Below are positions 19,401 through 26,808 of a stretch of 64,000 bases of DNA, piece by piece (the first letter of the stretch is position 1; each line of letters starts with the position of its first letter). Position numbers and translations under genes: made by a program. The notes under the pieces are model-generated. The model was not told where the DNA came from, did not search any database, and was given only the letters and a program-made list of their open reading frames with translations. The stretch spans positions 124,001-188,000 of IMG/VR virus record IMGVR_UViG_3300040801_002290; one strand, written 5' to 3'. The stretch comes from a virus.

Positions 19401-19745
19401 GCCAACGACTTCCTCTATCTTCCACCCTCGACTGGGTGCATTCTGCATGAAGGAATCCCAGTCGCTTTCTCCAGCGGCAGTGGGAACCATATGTGGGGCT
19501 CTATATTCCTTGTTTTTGTTTGGGCTATAGACTACATACCCCCTTTTTACGGGAATGGCTTTTAGTGCTTCCAATGCCAAATCTTGGTAAAGCTCGACCC
19601 CGATTCCCATTTTTTGGAGGTAGTCATAGGAATCCAAAGCAGACATATTCCCCTCTGCGTATCCAGAAGGGACTGTCATGCTTTTAAACGTGGTTAGTTT
19701 GTACTTAGAGTTCAAGGTACTCACCAACTTTTTCCACCTGAGCAT
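16407..19745 (-). CDS. Large unknown protein next to portal (up to 1112 aa)
   Basis: The frame overlaps the portal gene's 3' end. The ATG at 19745 has no ribosome site. A GTG at 19724 follows AGGTGG at good spacing and may be the real start. The protein is mainly helical, with acidic segments near residues 110-130 and Lys-rich segments such as GQIKAKFKIKFRPGVRDANK. A FKSMTVPSGYAEGN motif near the N-terminus echoes GFVVPSGY of the CCA enzyme. I find no protease, MuF or known head domain. Genes directly after a portal often encode a maturation protease, scaffold, injected protein or MuF protein. Its size suggests an ejected or internal virion protein, as inference only. Confidence 0.65.
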   Translation of the reverse strand: MLRWKKLVSTLNSKYKLTTFKSMTVPSGYAEGNMSALDSYDYLQKMGIGVELYQDLALEALKAIPVKRGYVVYSPNKNKEYRAPHMVPTAAGESDWDSFMQNAPSRGWKIEEVVGEEEEPELDDSVSSDEEIPEGFNPSQLKQYMGLDYTYGDVLKVAAYYQQYYDMQRAAYGNDPESLARIDDEEALVTETFNELIDAWAHRVDLLHEVSGGNVEQSLIEELEPLLKEAEGKIVHEPTQEDKKGISFPGQIKAKFKIKFRPGVRDANKPDRKDIHPKALVTALFVASKNGNQEAAKLLEGIRGGWNKDSQASINIAKLFPAFGKNQTEAYDSFYDILDSSKIPTDSREAERKAALAAGIRMAEYMSPPSAATVAEQKKKLKHQELLLRLEKSLILAQNSSGTSAEIKKISSDISKIKAVRDIIDSVETGNFVVQMALELGMTNDSGAEMTRGILDRLDKIFVFRDTNLSFTGIFDSLAPKTGDITPDHMEHIREVLKNKIVESPLILRGGKRQEEFSVKLQNEIFSEITSMFKKDPSKILTTMVLSGSRGTSIPSVGKVFTDYYRDSNAQYGAIFKEHIAPKLASRITALVGNNRTGMSPIDYMNTPEFSDKIRDFMVSDLSVPLDLAESATQRLVERAGIFQGHLNSAFNNSSTSRLSEYAARGFSALVVHAVQSAAGRFNVGMTLSPKIARLFSTVLMDAVDGYNSVTGSFHSASQALFAEALNRARFLPNQDSEDNFVWDASLREAVLANYIRKNGDTGEIIDDMTLVRFMSQDESAVPAHSMLTANIHSRASTIVGDDGLTILDSEEEALEMMRDVQSTNLFDKKSLTETTESLRGASRIMENFSAGEVANAATSRGVLLSESPVENSERYTLSSLATSLKRAYDMDRRGEIGRGEFEKLQNNYRAVVENRIKKLSPEYGEVLSTYVSQNLRLGSVSTIGHALESLSAVPMLLQHLESSSGSDIRESSVSGVVGLSWTGKGGEVYTFGKMDYAQNGTVDYMVIKQSPSGTDIFPGEGKMESSGGNIPHHGNSDNFNKLVTQMWKSNKGKMNIHPTMVLNMPNGSKDHSVAVHELSMNYEVQSIQAPGRTMSHGNLLTADELQRRMTI

Positions 19746-21981
19746 CCGTCAGATAGTTAGGTTGGAATTTGTAGAAATCCTCATATAGATAATTCTGTAG
19801 CGGAGCATCGAGGGACTTGTAAATAGCCCGCTCAATAGCTTCTTCCATTTGCATTGGATTTCCGATTACCTCAGAAATCTTCTGTCTCTTTTCATCAGAA
19901 AGGGTTTCTTTGATTCCCTTCGTAATAGATTTGATTAATGGCTCTTCACCATTCTCATCAACGATTACCTGTCCACTACCTACGTAGCGGGAGAAGATGA
20001 TTGGGTCTGCCGAATCAACATCAACAGACTTGTGAATTGTTATACCCGCGTTTTTGGAGAACATCTCGTAAGAATCAATAGGGGTTCTTAGGAACTGTCC
20101 ACCTGGGTAATTGTTTATGTCGTAAAGCTTCAACATGTCGTGATAGTTGGATTCATCTTCATACATGCTAGAGAATCCCTTAATCATCAACTCATGCGCC
20201 TCGTCCTCGTTCGCAGCATTCATGGAAAAGAAACGAGAAGACTTGAGGTTTGAAGGAGAGCCGACAGGAGAGGGACCTTGCGGCGGTTGCGGAGGCCCCC
20301 CTGCCATCGGGTTGTCCCCACCCATAGGCCCACCTGGGTTTTCGGGAGACGGCATTCCAGGAAGTGGTGGAAGGTTTCCGAGGTTGGGCATACCGGGCAT
20401 ACCGCCGCCCTCCTCTTCCTCGGGTTTCCAATTTCTGAGTCCCTGTAGAGGGGTATTTCCCCAAGGTACTGGGTGAAGACCCTCTTGGGCTCGATATTGG
20501 TTAATAGTTAGTACACCGGAGACAATCTTTTGCTGACTAATCATCCAGCGTTCGCGTTCTTTTTCTACATCGTCGTCTTCGAACCAAAGTCGGAGGTCAT
20601 TCTCTTCACGAAGCTCTGCAAGAACCTCTGTGGTTAGGTACTCAGAGATAACGCGCATGATGGTCTCTAGGCCCTTACTCTTTGTCATTTCGGCCTGAGT
20701 CTGAGACGTGCTTCGGTTAACGTCGGAAATAATTCCTACGTCCTGAGGAGAAACCTGATATACAGCGCAGATTTTACGAGTTAGGTATTCTGCCAACTCT
20801 CTAAACTGCATGTCCTTTCTCTTACCCTTGAAATCAATCCAGGAGACCTTACCGCCTGAAATAATCGGGACTTGAGTGTAGTCACCCATCATAATGGACT
20901 GTAGGTGACGCTGAATGGACTCTAGCTGCTCTTGGTCAATTTGTGAAATCATACCTTCGCGGGAAGGTGGGGGTTCAATAGAGATAAAGCCTTCGGGAAT
21001 GGAGCCACCCTTACGGTAGTAATCCAGATTTCCCTTGTCAATGAAGATGTCAGAAAGGACAGTGGTGTAAAGAGTCTCCATTGGAGAGAAGCCATAACCA
21101 AAGTACTTGATATCTGCCATCGGATAAGCGGAAAGAATGATTACGTCTTCCTGTCTTAGATAAACCTGTGGAGAGCCGTTAATTACCTGAACAAAGGCTT
21201 TCGTGGGGTCAACAAAACCGTACTCGTTGATTAGGGGTCGAACAGTGGTCCCGTCAACAGGCATCAATCCTTTTAGCTTGCCGTCTTCGTCCCTGATTTT
21301 AATAAGAATTCCACGGTCAATAACCAACATGTCGTTAAGAATCTTCTTAAGCATGTTTTCCCATGTCTTAGTTTGGGTAAACCACGGGTCAGGCGAAGAC
21401 AAGAGCTTTTTAATCTCTTTTATGTCACGAGTGCGCTTTCTGTAAAATTCCTCGTGCTTCTTCTGTAGAAACTTTATGGTTGAGTGTTCCAGGGAAGTAA
21501 ACTCTTCTGGCATCGCCTCGTAAAGCTCTTTTTTATCAGCTATGTAACCTTTTGGGTCCAGCCTGGTGTAAACCTTGATTAGAAATTCAACCTCATGCTC
21601 ATCGAAGGCTGGGTGATGTTCAATGTTATAGACACTGTATTCCAAAATGCTGGTTTGCTTGGGCGGCTCATCCTTGTCCTTTGGAATAACGGTAAAGGGA
21701 AGCTTGGCCACCTGGTGAGAGCGTAGCGTAAGAATGGACTTTACAACGGTGCTGTTGTAAGCAAGCATTCTTTGAGTCGGGAAATTGACTCGTCCAGGAT
21801 AGGTCTTACCAACGATATCGTTTCTGTAATAATCACTTGAAACGAAAACGCCTTCGCTACCGTGGTCTCTAGCCCCGGCCTGACCCACTCCTGCGATGCT
21901 TAAAGAGGGTTTTTGATTTTGAGAACGGGCCGAGGTTGTTCTTATTCGCCTCTTAGCCCCATTAATATCAATTTCTGCCAT
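19705..21981 (-). CDS. Portal protein (758 aa)
   Basis: The portal is the dodecameric ring at one head vertex through which DNA is packaged and ejected. The core (residues about 60-510) has the expected order for HK97/SPP1-like portals: a VVKSILTLRSHQVAKLPFTV helix and strand, DMLVIDRGILIKIRDEDGKL with PVDGTTVRPLINEYG, an EDVIILSAYPMADIKYFGYG stem region, and a YLTRKICAVYQVSPQDVGII clip/wing segment. The C-terminal part has a Gly/Pro/Met-rich linker and a further helical domain ending in YLTDAQVEKVGEYLEL. It is longer than most portals because of this extension. It has its own promoter (22008-22037). No terminase or capsid gene is adjacent, which is unusual. Confidence 0.85.
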   Translation of the reverse strand: MAEIDINGAKRRIRTTSARSQNQKPSLSIAGVGQAGARDHGSEGVFVSSDYYRNDIVGKTYPGRVNFPTQRMLAYNSTVVKSILTLRSHQVAKLPFTVIPKDKDEPPKQTSILEYSVYNIEHHPAFDEHEVEFLIKVYTRLDPKGYIADKKELYEAMPEEFTSLEHSTIKFLQKKHEEFYRKRTRDIKEIKKLLSSPDPWFTQTKTWENMLKKILNDMLVIDRGILIKIRDEDGKLKGLMPVDGTTVRPLINEYGFVDPTKAFVQVINGSPQVYLRQEDVIILSAYPMADIKYFGYGFSPMETLYTTVLSDIFIDKGNLDYYRKGGSIPEGFISIEPPPSREGMISQIDQEQLESIQRHLQSIMMGDYTQVPIISGGKVSWIDFKGKRKDMQFRELAEYLTRKICAVYQVSPQDVGIISDVNRSTSQTQAEMTKSKGLETIMRVISEYLTTEVLAELREENDLRLWFEDDDVEKERERWMISQQKIVSGVLTINQYRAQEGLHPVPWGNTPLQGLRNWKPEEEEGGGMPGMPNLGNLPPLPGMPSPENPGGPMGGDNPMAGGPPQPPQGPSPVGSPSNLKSSRFFSMNAANEDEAHELMIKGFSSMYEDESNYHDMLKLYDINNYPGGQFLRTPIDSYEMFSKNAGITIHKSVDVDSADPIIFSRYVGSGQVIVDENGEEPLIKSITKGIKETLSDEKRQKISEVIGNPMQMEEAIERAIYKSLDAPLQNYLYEDFYKFQPNYLTDAQVEKVGEYLEL

Positions 21982-22007
21982 TTACGACACTCCCGTTAAC
22001 TTTGTAC

Positions 22008-22037
22008 ATTATAAGCTATTAACACTTAAACAATCAA
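22008..22037 (-). promoter_or_regulatory. Promoter for portal operon (TTGATT-18-TATAAT)
   Basis: On the minus strand, TTGATT (22037-22032) is followed by an 18-base spacer and a perfect TATAAT (22013-22008), about 26 bases before the portal ATG at 21981. The leader contains a GGGAG ribosome site. It separates late virion transcription from the polymerase operon upstream. Confidence 0.65.
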
Positions 22038-22108
22038 GCTTGGGAATGGGTAAAAGACAGAATTGATAGTATACTCTCTATTTTACTATTTTAGTTCAAA
22101 AAAGTAGG

Positions 22109-24250
22109 TCAAAACGGTAGGGAGTCATTGGCTCTCTCAACCGCATTGACGATATCCTTGTTTTCTTTTAGCCATTCCGGGGTCTGAATTCTCAGCAACT
22201 CAGTAAGTTTTACTATCGCCCCGTTATAGTCCTTACTGGCGTCAAATCCCTGCTGAATGAGCAGACCGAATACTCTTGGCTCAACCCAAGTGTCGTTTTC
22301 CCTGACTTCTCCGTCTTTGAAAACGTGACTGTAAACAGAAAAGTCGATTCCGGTAACCTTACAGGAGCGGTGTACCTTATGTCCAAGGTCCACATCTACT
22401 GGAACAAGCATTCCAGGGAAAATCTTGGGACCCGCTTCTTCCATGATTCGAATGATGTTTGAAACAGTAGTTCCGCTGTCTTCTTCGTTAATTTCAAAGA
22501 TAACGGAGTCGTGAATTGTCAACACCATGTATCCCCTACCTGTCTCTTCAAGATACTCGTGAAGGTCTACGATGGCCTGCTTCGTAATATTAGCACTCAT
22601 GGACTGAATCTTGTGGTTCTGAGCCTGCCTAGCGGCACGATTTGTTGCCTGCCTAATCTCGTCCTCAGGCGCTCTCTTTGGAATTTCATACCAGCGAATT
22701 CTACCAAAAGGGTCCTGAGTATAACCGCGAGTCAAAGCCTCGGTAACGGAGGACTTTAGAAACTTCGCTACCTGTGGGTACTGTCCGAGGAATCCATCAA
22801 TCAAATCCTGCCCAATATCAGCGTTTTCAGCAAAACCCCGGTTAACAAGACCAACTGCGGAAATACCGTAAGGAATACCGAAAGATACACCCTTACTCAT
22901 ACGTCTAAGTGCATCACCAGGGAGAGTCTTACCTAGAGTTTCTACAGTAAACATGTCTCCCTTATTGGCGTTCTCTGGTAGCCCGAAGATTTTCTTAGCA
23001 TTCTCCCAGTGAACGTCCTTTGAGTTTACTGACTTGATAAAGTTAGCGTCGTCAGCCGCATAAGCCAAGATTCTCGACTCCATAGCCGAGTAGTCAGCAA
23101 AGACAAGCAGCTTTCCCTCTGCGGAAGAAAGGAAAGATTTAAGCATCTCAGGGGGAATATTTTGAAGGTTTGGCTTTCTGGACTTGAATCTACCGGTGGC
23201 TGTCTCTGTCTGCGGAAGAAGGGAATGAATTCTCCCGTCGGCCATGATGAAATCAAGGTATCCTTTACCGTAAGTAGAAGCAATCTTCTGACTTTCCTTG
23301 TACTTTAGAATCTTAGGAATTAGTGGGTGGTCAACCCCTTTTAGAATTGCTTCATCGGCGTTATCAAGGCCAAAGAATTTAGCTAGCTGAGTTGGAGAAG
23401 AGACCTTAAAGGATTTCGGAATGAAAGTTCCAAACACGGTTTCATTACCCTCTCGTTGAGCAAGCTCAAGTCCTAAGGCGTAGTTCAACTCTTTCTCTAA
23501 CGCTTCGGCCTCCTTGCCGTAGTCACTAGCAGCCTTTAGCCATTGATTTTTATCAATCAGAATTCCGCGATACTTCATTTCGTTAACAGCGATAGCAACC
23601 TTCATTTCAAGGGCTACAACGGCTTCCATTTTGAATCTCTTGATAAAGTCCCATTGATTTCTGGCAACCTCAACAAGATACCTAACGTCGTCCTTCGCGT
23701 ACCTAAGTTGCTCATCCGTCAACTCAGCAGCCCAGTCCGAGTTTCCCTGGTCTTTCTGTATCTTAGCCCCGTTCGCATAGCGATAAACAGTTGCCTGCAA
23801 GCTATGTGAAAATCTACCGGCTTTAGAAACACCGAGATTCTCATCATTCTCAGACAAAAGTGGTGTCCAATGTCCTAAATAATCCAGGTTCTTAGACTCA
23901 GACCGTCCAGAGACAGCCGTAGCAGAATCAACGTCAGCCTTACCGGCATTGAGAATCTGAGAAGCGAGCATAGTACACCAAATCTTATCGAACCTTAACC
24001 CGGCTTTAACCAAAAACCAGTCAAGTTCGAAAGAGGCGTTATGAATGAGAAACCTATAGTCCTCAGAGATTAGTCTCTTGATAGTGTTAAGAGTAGACTC
24101 GTTCCACCTGAGAACTTCTATTCTTCCGTCCTCATACGCTAATTGCACCAGGGCTATCTGACTACCCTCGTGTCTAGGCTCCAAAGCACCGCTACCCTTG
24201 CCATTACTCGTTTCAATGTCAAGGGCAACGAGTTTTTCGTTATCAATCAT
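22109..24250 (-). CDS. Family A DNA polymerase with 3'-5' exonuclease (713 aa)
   Basis: The replicative polymerase of the phage. The N-terminal DEDDy exonuclease has LVALDIETS (Exo I, D11 and E13), FLIHNASFELDWF (Exo II) and YAKDDVRYL (Exo III, YxxxD), so proofreading should be active. The polymerase domain has motif A as DYSAMESR near residue 390, motif B as RRMSKGVSFGIPYG near 450, and motif C as LTIHDSVIFEI near 578. All catalytic Asp and Lys residues are present. The length is close to that of T7-like polymerases and there is no 5'-3' exonuclease domain. It is the last gene of a three-gene operon with a SLOG protein and an unknown protein; five bases separate it from the preceding gene. 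Confidence 0.95.
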   Translation of the reverse strand: MIDNEKLVALDIETSNGKGSGALEPRHEGSQIALVQLAYEDGRIEVLRWNESTLNTIKRLISEDYRFLIHNASFELDWFLVKAGLRFDKIWCTMLASQILNAGKADVDSATAVSGRSESKNLDYLGHWTPLLSENDENLGVSKAGRFSHSLQATVYRYANGAKIQKDQGNSDWAAELTDEQLRYAKDDVRYLVEVARNQWDFIKRFKMEAVVALEMKVAIAVNEMKYRGILIDKNQWLKAASDYGKEAEALEKELNYALGLELAQREGNETVFGTFIPKSFKVSSPTQLAKFFGLDNADEAILKGVDHPLIPKILKYKESQKIASTYGKGYLDFIMADGRIHSLLPQTETATGRFKSRKPNLQNIPPEMLKSFLSSAEGKLLVFADYSAMESRILAYAADDANFIKSVNSKDVHWENAKKIFGLPENANKGDMFTVETLGKTLPGDALRRMSKGVSFGIPYGISAVGLVNRGFAENADIGQDLIDGFLGQYPQVAKFLKSSVTEALTRGYTQDPFGRIRWYEIPKRAPEDEIRQATNRAARQAQNHKIQSMSANITKQAIVDLHEYLEETGRGYMVLTIHDSVIFEINEEDSGTTVSNIIRIMEEAGPKIFPGMLVPVDVDLGHKVHRSCKVTGIDFSVYSHVFKDGEVRENDTWVEPRVFGLLIQQGFDASKDYNGAIVKLTELLRIQTPEWLKENKDIVNAVERANDSLPF

Positions 24251-24254
24251 AGTC

Positions 24255-24650
24255 TTACCTTTCGTGAGGGTTGAAGAAGGCGAAAACGTTCACAAAGGTG
24301 TTAAACAGTCCGAGCTTAGCCCTACCAATCGGAGTTTTAGCCTCTAAAGAAACTGCGTATCCCTGATTTTCCAACCACTCGGCAAGCATATGTGCCCCGC
24401 GAAGAAACTCTCTGAACTTATTAGACTGAACAATGGGATAAACCAAGTCTCTACGAGTTCTAAAAAGAACAACCAGAGGCCAGGAAGGGTCCTCTAGGCT
24501 GCTGTCATTACAGAAGATGTTAACTTGCCACTGCTGATTTCCAAGACTAATAACGGTATCGGTCTCGGGCCTAAACATCTCTGAATCGTAGTTTTCTATC
24601 TCCTTCTCAAAGGAGGTGCAGAGTTCGTGAAAGTCATTGTCTTCAATCAT
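24255..24650 (-). CDS. Hypothetical protein in polymerase operon (131 aa)
   Basis: An acidic N-terminal helix (HELCTSFEKEIENYDSEM) is followed by an alternating beta region (WPLVVLFRTRRDLVYPIV) and a helix with AHMLAEWLENQGYAVSLEA. No family is recognised. The start overlaps the end of the SLOG gene by eight bases, and the stop is five bases before the polymerase, so it is co-expressed with replication functions. Role unknown. Confidence 0.65.
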   Translation of the reverse strand: MIEDNDFHELCTSFEKEIENYDSEMFRPETDTVISLGNQQWQVNIFCNDSSLEDPSWPLVVLFRTRRDLVYPIVQSNKFREFLRGAHMLAEWLENQGYAVSLEAKTPIGRAKLGLFNTFVNVFAFFNPHER

Positions 24651-25089
24651 TTTGGCTCCAATGCAGATTGTGGGTTGCTCTTCCCAATCTTCTTAAGGAT
24701 AGCATGACACTATGAGCTACTGATGAGCGAGAAAGGTCAATGTAGCACAGAGCGGCATCCGAGTAAGACAACACCCAAGACGCATAGGGTTTTGGGTTCT
24801 TGAGAAACGCCATGTAGTCCTTCTCAAAGACTATCTTGTTAGACACTCCGCGAAGTGCCTTTTTTCTAGCCGCTTGGTATGCCTTGCTACCTAGCACCTC
24901 ACCGTGGGGAAAGACTCCCATGAGAGGTATCGCAAGGGCTTCGGCTTCTTCTGCTACTAGTAGTCCCCACCCATTCTCAAAGTCTGACATGACTAGAGAG
25001 GGCTTTAGGGAATAAAGAGAGCCTTTAACAAGCTCCCTCAGAATCTCCTCATTTTCTAGTTTTTTCTCTCCCAGAGCTATAAGTTTCAT
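24643..25089 (-). CDS. SLOG-fold (DprA/YspA-like) nucleotide-binding protein (148 aa)
   Basis: The pattern VMSDFENGWGLLVAEEAEAL, then AIPLMGVFPHGE, resembles the GGAxGxDxLVAExAxxxGxPV core of SLOG/Rossmann proteins (DprA, YspA, lonely-guy families). ASWVLSYSDAALCYIDLSR matches the later strand that usually reads xxxxSDxxIAxW in YspA-like phage proteins. Such proteins bind nucleotides or their derivatives; some act in DNA uptake, others in nucleotide-signal sensing. The first Gly-Gly is replaced by Glu-Asn-Gly, so ligand binding may be altered. It heads the polymerase operon and has a strong promoter with almost no leader. Confidence 0.6.
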   Translation of the reverse strand: MKLIALGEKKLENEEILRELVKGSLYSLKPSLVMSDFENGWGLLVAEEAEALAIPLMGVFPHGEVLGSKAYQAARKKALRGVSNKIVFEKDYMAFLKNPKPYASWVLSYSDAALCYIDLSRSSVAHSVMLSLRRLGRATHNLHWSQND

Positions 25090-25097
25090 ATAGGCTC

Positions 25098-25127
25098 ATT
25101 CTACTCCCTCACTAGCAGGCTGGTCAA
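25098..25127 (-). promoter_or_regulatory. Promoter for SLOG-polymerase operon (TTGACC-18-TAGAAT)
   Basis: On the minus strand, TTGACC (25127-25122), an 18-base spacer and TAGAAT (25103-25098) end eight bases before the ATG at 25089. Transcription would start within one or two bases of the start codon, giving a nearly leaderless mRNA. Confidence 0.65.
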
Positions 25128-25218
25128 GTGAGCCTGTTTGTTAGTATCTATTCTACTTTATCTATTCTTAGGAGTATGAGTGACTTCAAGACCCCCGACA
25201 AGAACGCTAGAAACCGAG

Positions 25219-25227
25219 TTATCCACA
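25219..25227 (+). promoter_or_regulatory. DnaA-box match TTATCCACA
   Basis: A perfect match to the bacterial DnaA box (TTATNCACA) lies in the divergent control region between the polymerase operon and the plus-strand genes. One box does not make an origin, but its position beside two A/T-rich palindromic repeats and the polymerase operon makes it worth noting. Confidence 0.35.
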
Positions 25228-25238
25228 GGAGAAGTTTT

Positions 25239-25279
25239 GGAAAAATTTTTCCCAACTCTCGGAAGAATTTTTCCCAACT
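25239..25279. repeat. Two 19-bp operator-like direct repeats
   Basis: GGAAAAATTTTTCCCAACT (25239-25257) and GGAAGAATTTTTCCCAACT (25261-25279) are repeated with a 22-bp period, two helical turns. Each contains the palindrome GGAAAAATTTTTCC, perfect in the first copy and with one mismatch in the second. The second copy touches the -35 box of the plus-strand promoter, as expected for a repressor or activator site. A/T-rich replication elements are an alternative. Confidence 0.6.
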
Positions 25280-25308
25280 TGCCTTCTTACCACTCCGCAG
25301 TGTAGAAT
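25279..25308 (+). promoter_or_regulatory. Plus-strand promoter (TTGCCT-18-TAGAAT)
   Basis: TTGCCT (25279-25284) and TAGAAT (25303-25308) are 18 bases apart, ahead of the ribosome site AGAAGGGAG and the ATG at 25329. The -35 box abuts the second palindromic repeat, so the promoter is probably regulated by whatever binds there. Confidence 0.6.
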
Positions 25309-25328
25309 AATTGCAGAAGGGAGTTGTT

Positions 25329-25562
25329 ATGTATATCTTCGGATTTCCCATAACAGACGACAATTCCTGGGATGAAGACCCCTTCGAAATGGTGGGTCAT
25401 GTTCCGGAGGACGATATCTGTGAAGTGTGTCATGTGTACAAGGATTCACAAGGTCAAAAGTACATAGGCATTGAGGTTGCCTTGGGCATAAGCGTATCGG
25501 ATATGAAGGACTTGTTACTCCCCTTCTCGGAGGACTTAGATATAAGAAAGGTCATAAAGTGA
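25329..25562 (+). CDS. Small acidic hypothetical protein (77 aa)
   Basis: I chose the ATG at 25329 because AGAAGGGAG lies five bases before it; the upstream in-frame TTG at 25311 would start inside the ribosome site. The protein is acidic (DDNSWDEDPFEMVGHVPEDD) with a CEVCHVYKD pair of cysteines and a beta segment YIGIEVALGI. It is the first gene of a compact plus-strand operon. Family and role unknown. Confidence 0.65.
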   Translation: MYIFGFPITDDNSWDEDPFEMVGHVPEDDICEVCHVYKDSQGQKYIGIEVALGISVSDMKDLLLPFSEDLDIRKVIK

Positions 25563-25798
25563 AAAAACTTGTTGTGCATACAAGCGAGTTAGACCAAGAA
25601 CTTACCAACCAAATCGAGCTTCATTCTACCATGCAGATGTCTTACGGTCTATACGAATTCAATAGGGACAAGCTAGTAAAAGAGTTGTGTAAGGTTTTTA
25701 ATTTGGAGATGGTAGGCGAGGAACCCCCGATATTCATCCTTCAAGATAAGGAGGGGAAAACCATAAGCCTTATCATGAAGGAAGAGTATTTTGGATAA
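25559..25798 (+). CDS. Hypothetical protein (79 aa, GTG start)
   Basis: The GTG start overlaps the previous stop (GTGA). The protein has a mixed alpha/beta pattern: VVHTSELDQELTNQIELHST, a helix DKLVKELCKVFNLEMVG, and a terminal beta pair IFILQDKEGKTISLIMKE. No known domain is seen. The overlap of both ends with neighbouring genes supports co-translation. Confidence 0.6.
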   Translation: MKKLVVHTSELDQELTNQIELHSTMQMSYGLYEFNRDKLVKELCKVFNLEMVGEEPPIFILQDKEGKTISLIMKEEYFG

Positions 25799-26003
25799 AC
25801 ATAGTCTGGAAATTTATTATAGTAGGTTCGGTGTACTCGTTAGACCCATTCTTCACACACTCGGGTTTGACTACAATCGAGTCTACTATTCTATTGATGC
25901 AGTTATCGAAGATTTTTGGAGAAACGGCTGGAAGGTGACCGATATTCAAGGAAGTATAGAGCCCCACTCTGGGAGTTTTTACACTTTCGAAAAAAGGACT
26001 TAG
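25791..26003 (+). CDS. Hypothetical protein (70 aa, TTG start)
   Basis: A TTG start overlaps the previous stop (TTGGATAA) and follows a GAAGGAAGAG ribosome site. The sequence (YYSRFGVLVRPILHTLGFDY, then VIEDFWRNGWKVTDIQGSIE) suggests a small soluble alpha/beta protein. Unknown function; three bases separate it from the membrane-protein gene downstream. Confidence 0.5.
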   Translation: MDKHSLEIYYSRFGVLVRPILHTLGFDYNRVYYSIDAVIEDFWRNGWKVTDIQGSIEPHSGSFYTFEKRT

Positions 26004-26006
26004 CCA

Positions 26007-26366
26007 ATGAAATTCCTGCAAAAAATAAACCCAGATACCTGGATGACCGTGCAAGGTTCTATTGCCTTGGTCTGGGGTATATGGTACGCAAATCCTGTGG
26101 TTAGAAACATTCTAGACGGTAGTGCTTCTTATTTTGAGCCGCCCCTTATTGTTGGTGTTTTTGCCGCCGTTTTAGGTATTCTATCTGTCACACCCATAAG
26201 AAAAACATTTAAAAGAGCCCTAGGAATAGCTCATATACTTTTTTGGACCTATTTGACTATATTCTTAGCTCTGACAAACATTGCCTCTTCTATATTTCCG
26301 GTCGGCGTTGTTTTAGTGATAGTCTCTGTTCTAGTCTACGTACTACAGGAAAGTTATGTTCGATAA
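26007..26366 (+). CDS. Four-helix membrane protein, holin candidate (119 aa)
   Basis: Four hydrophobic segments are clear: about residues 17-34 (GSIALVWGIWYANPVV), 46-61 (PLIVGVFAAVLGILSV), 72-91 (LGIAHILFWTYLTIFLAL) and 96-115 (SIFPVGVVLVIVSVLVYVLQ). The protein is short and has basic residues between the second and third segments. Small multi-spanning proteins paired with a second membrane protein are often holins or antiholins. No endolysin is visible beside it, so the lysis role is an inference. The next gene overlaps its end by 11 bases. Confidence 0.6.
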   Translation: MKFLQKINPDTWMTVQGSIALVWGIWYANPVVRNILDGSASYFEPPLIVGVFAAVLGILSVTPIRKTFKRALGIAHILFWTYLTIFLALTNIASSIFPVGVVLVIVSVLVYVLQESYVR

Positions 26367-26778
26367 TGTTCCCCCAGAAATTCTTATTCCCGCCTTGTCT
26401 GCTATAGGGTTAGCTGCTCTAGCTCATATAGTTACTATTCTTATGCAGATTAGGTCTAATAAGCATGATTTTAGCATGAAGACCTTTGAAAGCGTCACAA
26501 AAGAGTTATCAGACAAGAACGATGAACTATCTGACGAGAGGAAGGACAACAGGGAGTTGTCTGCCACAAACGTGCAATTGTTAGGAGAGAAGTACCTACT
26601 AGAAGCAAACCTACAGGTCATGCAAAACCAGAGAGACGAGTCTAGAGAAGAAGTTACAGAGCTAGAGAATGATAACAGAAGGCTAAAGGAAAAAATCTTT
26701 CAACTTAACACAGAGGTTGAAGTTCTTAAAAAGACCAATGAGAAACTGACTCAAAAAATAGAAGAGCTAGACTCATAG
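26356..26778 (+). CDS. Membrane-anchored coiled-coil protein (140 aa)
   Basis: One N-terminal membrane segment (ILIPALSAIGLAALAHIVTI, residues about 9-30) is followed by a short basic stretch and then a long heptad coiled coil to the C-terminus (DRRDN-type: NDELSDERKDNRELSATNVQ; later LEVLKKTNEKLTQKIEEL-like). Overlap with the four-helix gene suggests a two-component membrane unit, such as a holin with a spanin-like or regulatory partner. Alternatively it could be an anchor for early or replication complexes at the membrane. Confidence 0.6.
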   Translation: MFDNVPPEILIPALSAIGLAALAHIVTILMQIRSNKHDFSMKTFESVTKELSDKNDELSDERKDNRELSATNVQLLGEKYLLEANLQVMQNQRDESREEVTELENDNRRLKEKIFQLNTEVEVLKKTNEKLTQKIEELDS

Positions 26779-26808
26779 GATACTCATAGTCTCAGTGTAG
26801 ACTGAGGC

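Noticed and set aside
20147-20476. 109 aa Gly/Pro-rich plus-strand frame inside the portal gene
   Set aside because: It is the antisense of the Gly/Pro/Met-rich linker of the portal, with no promoter or ribosome site.
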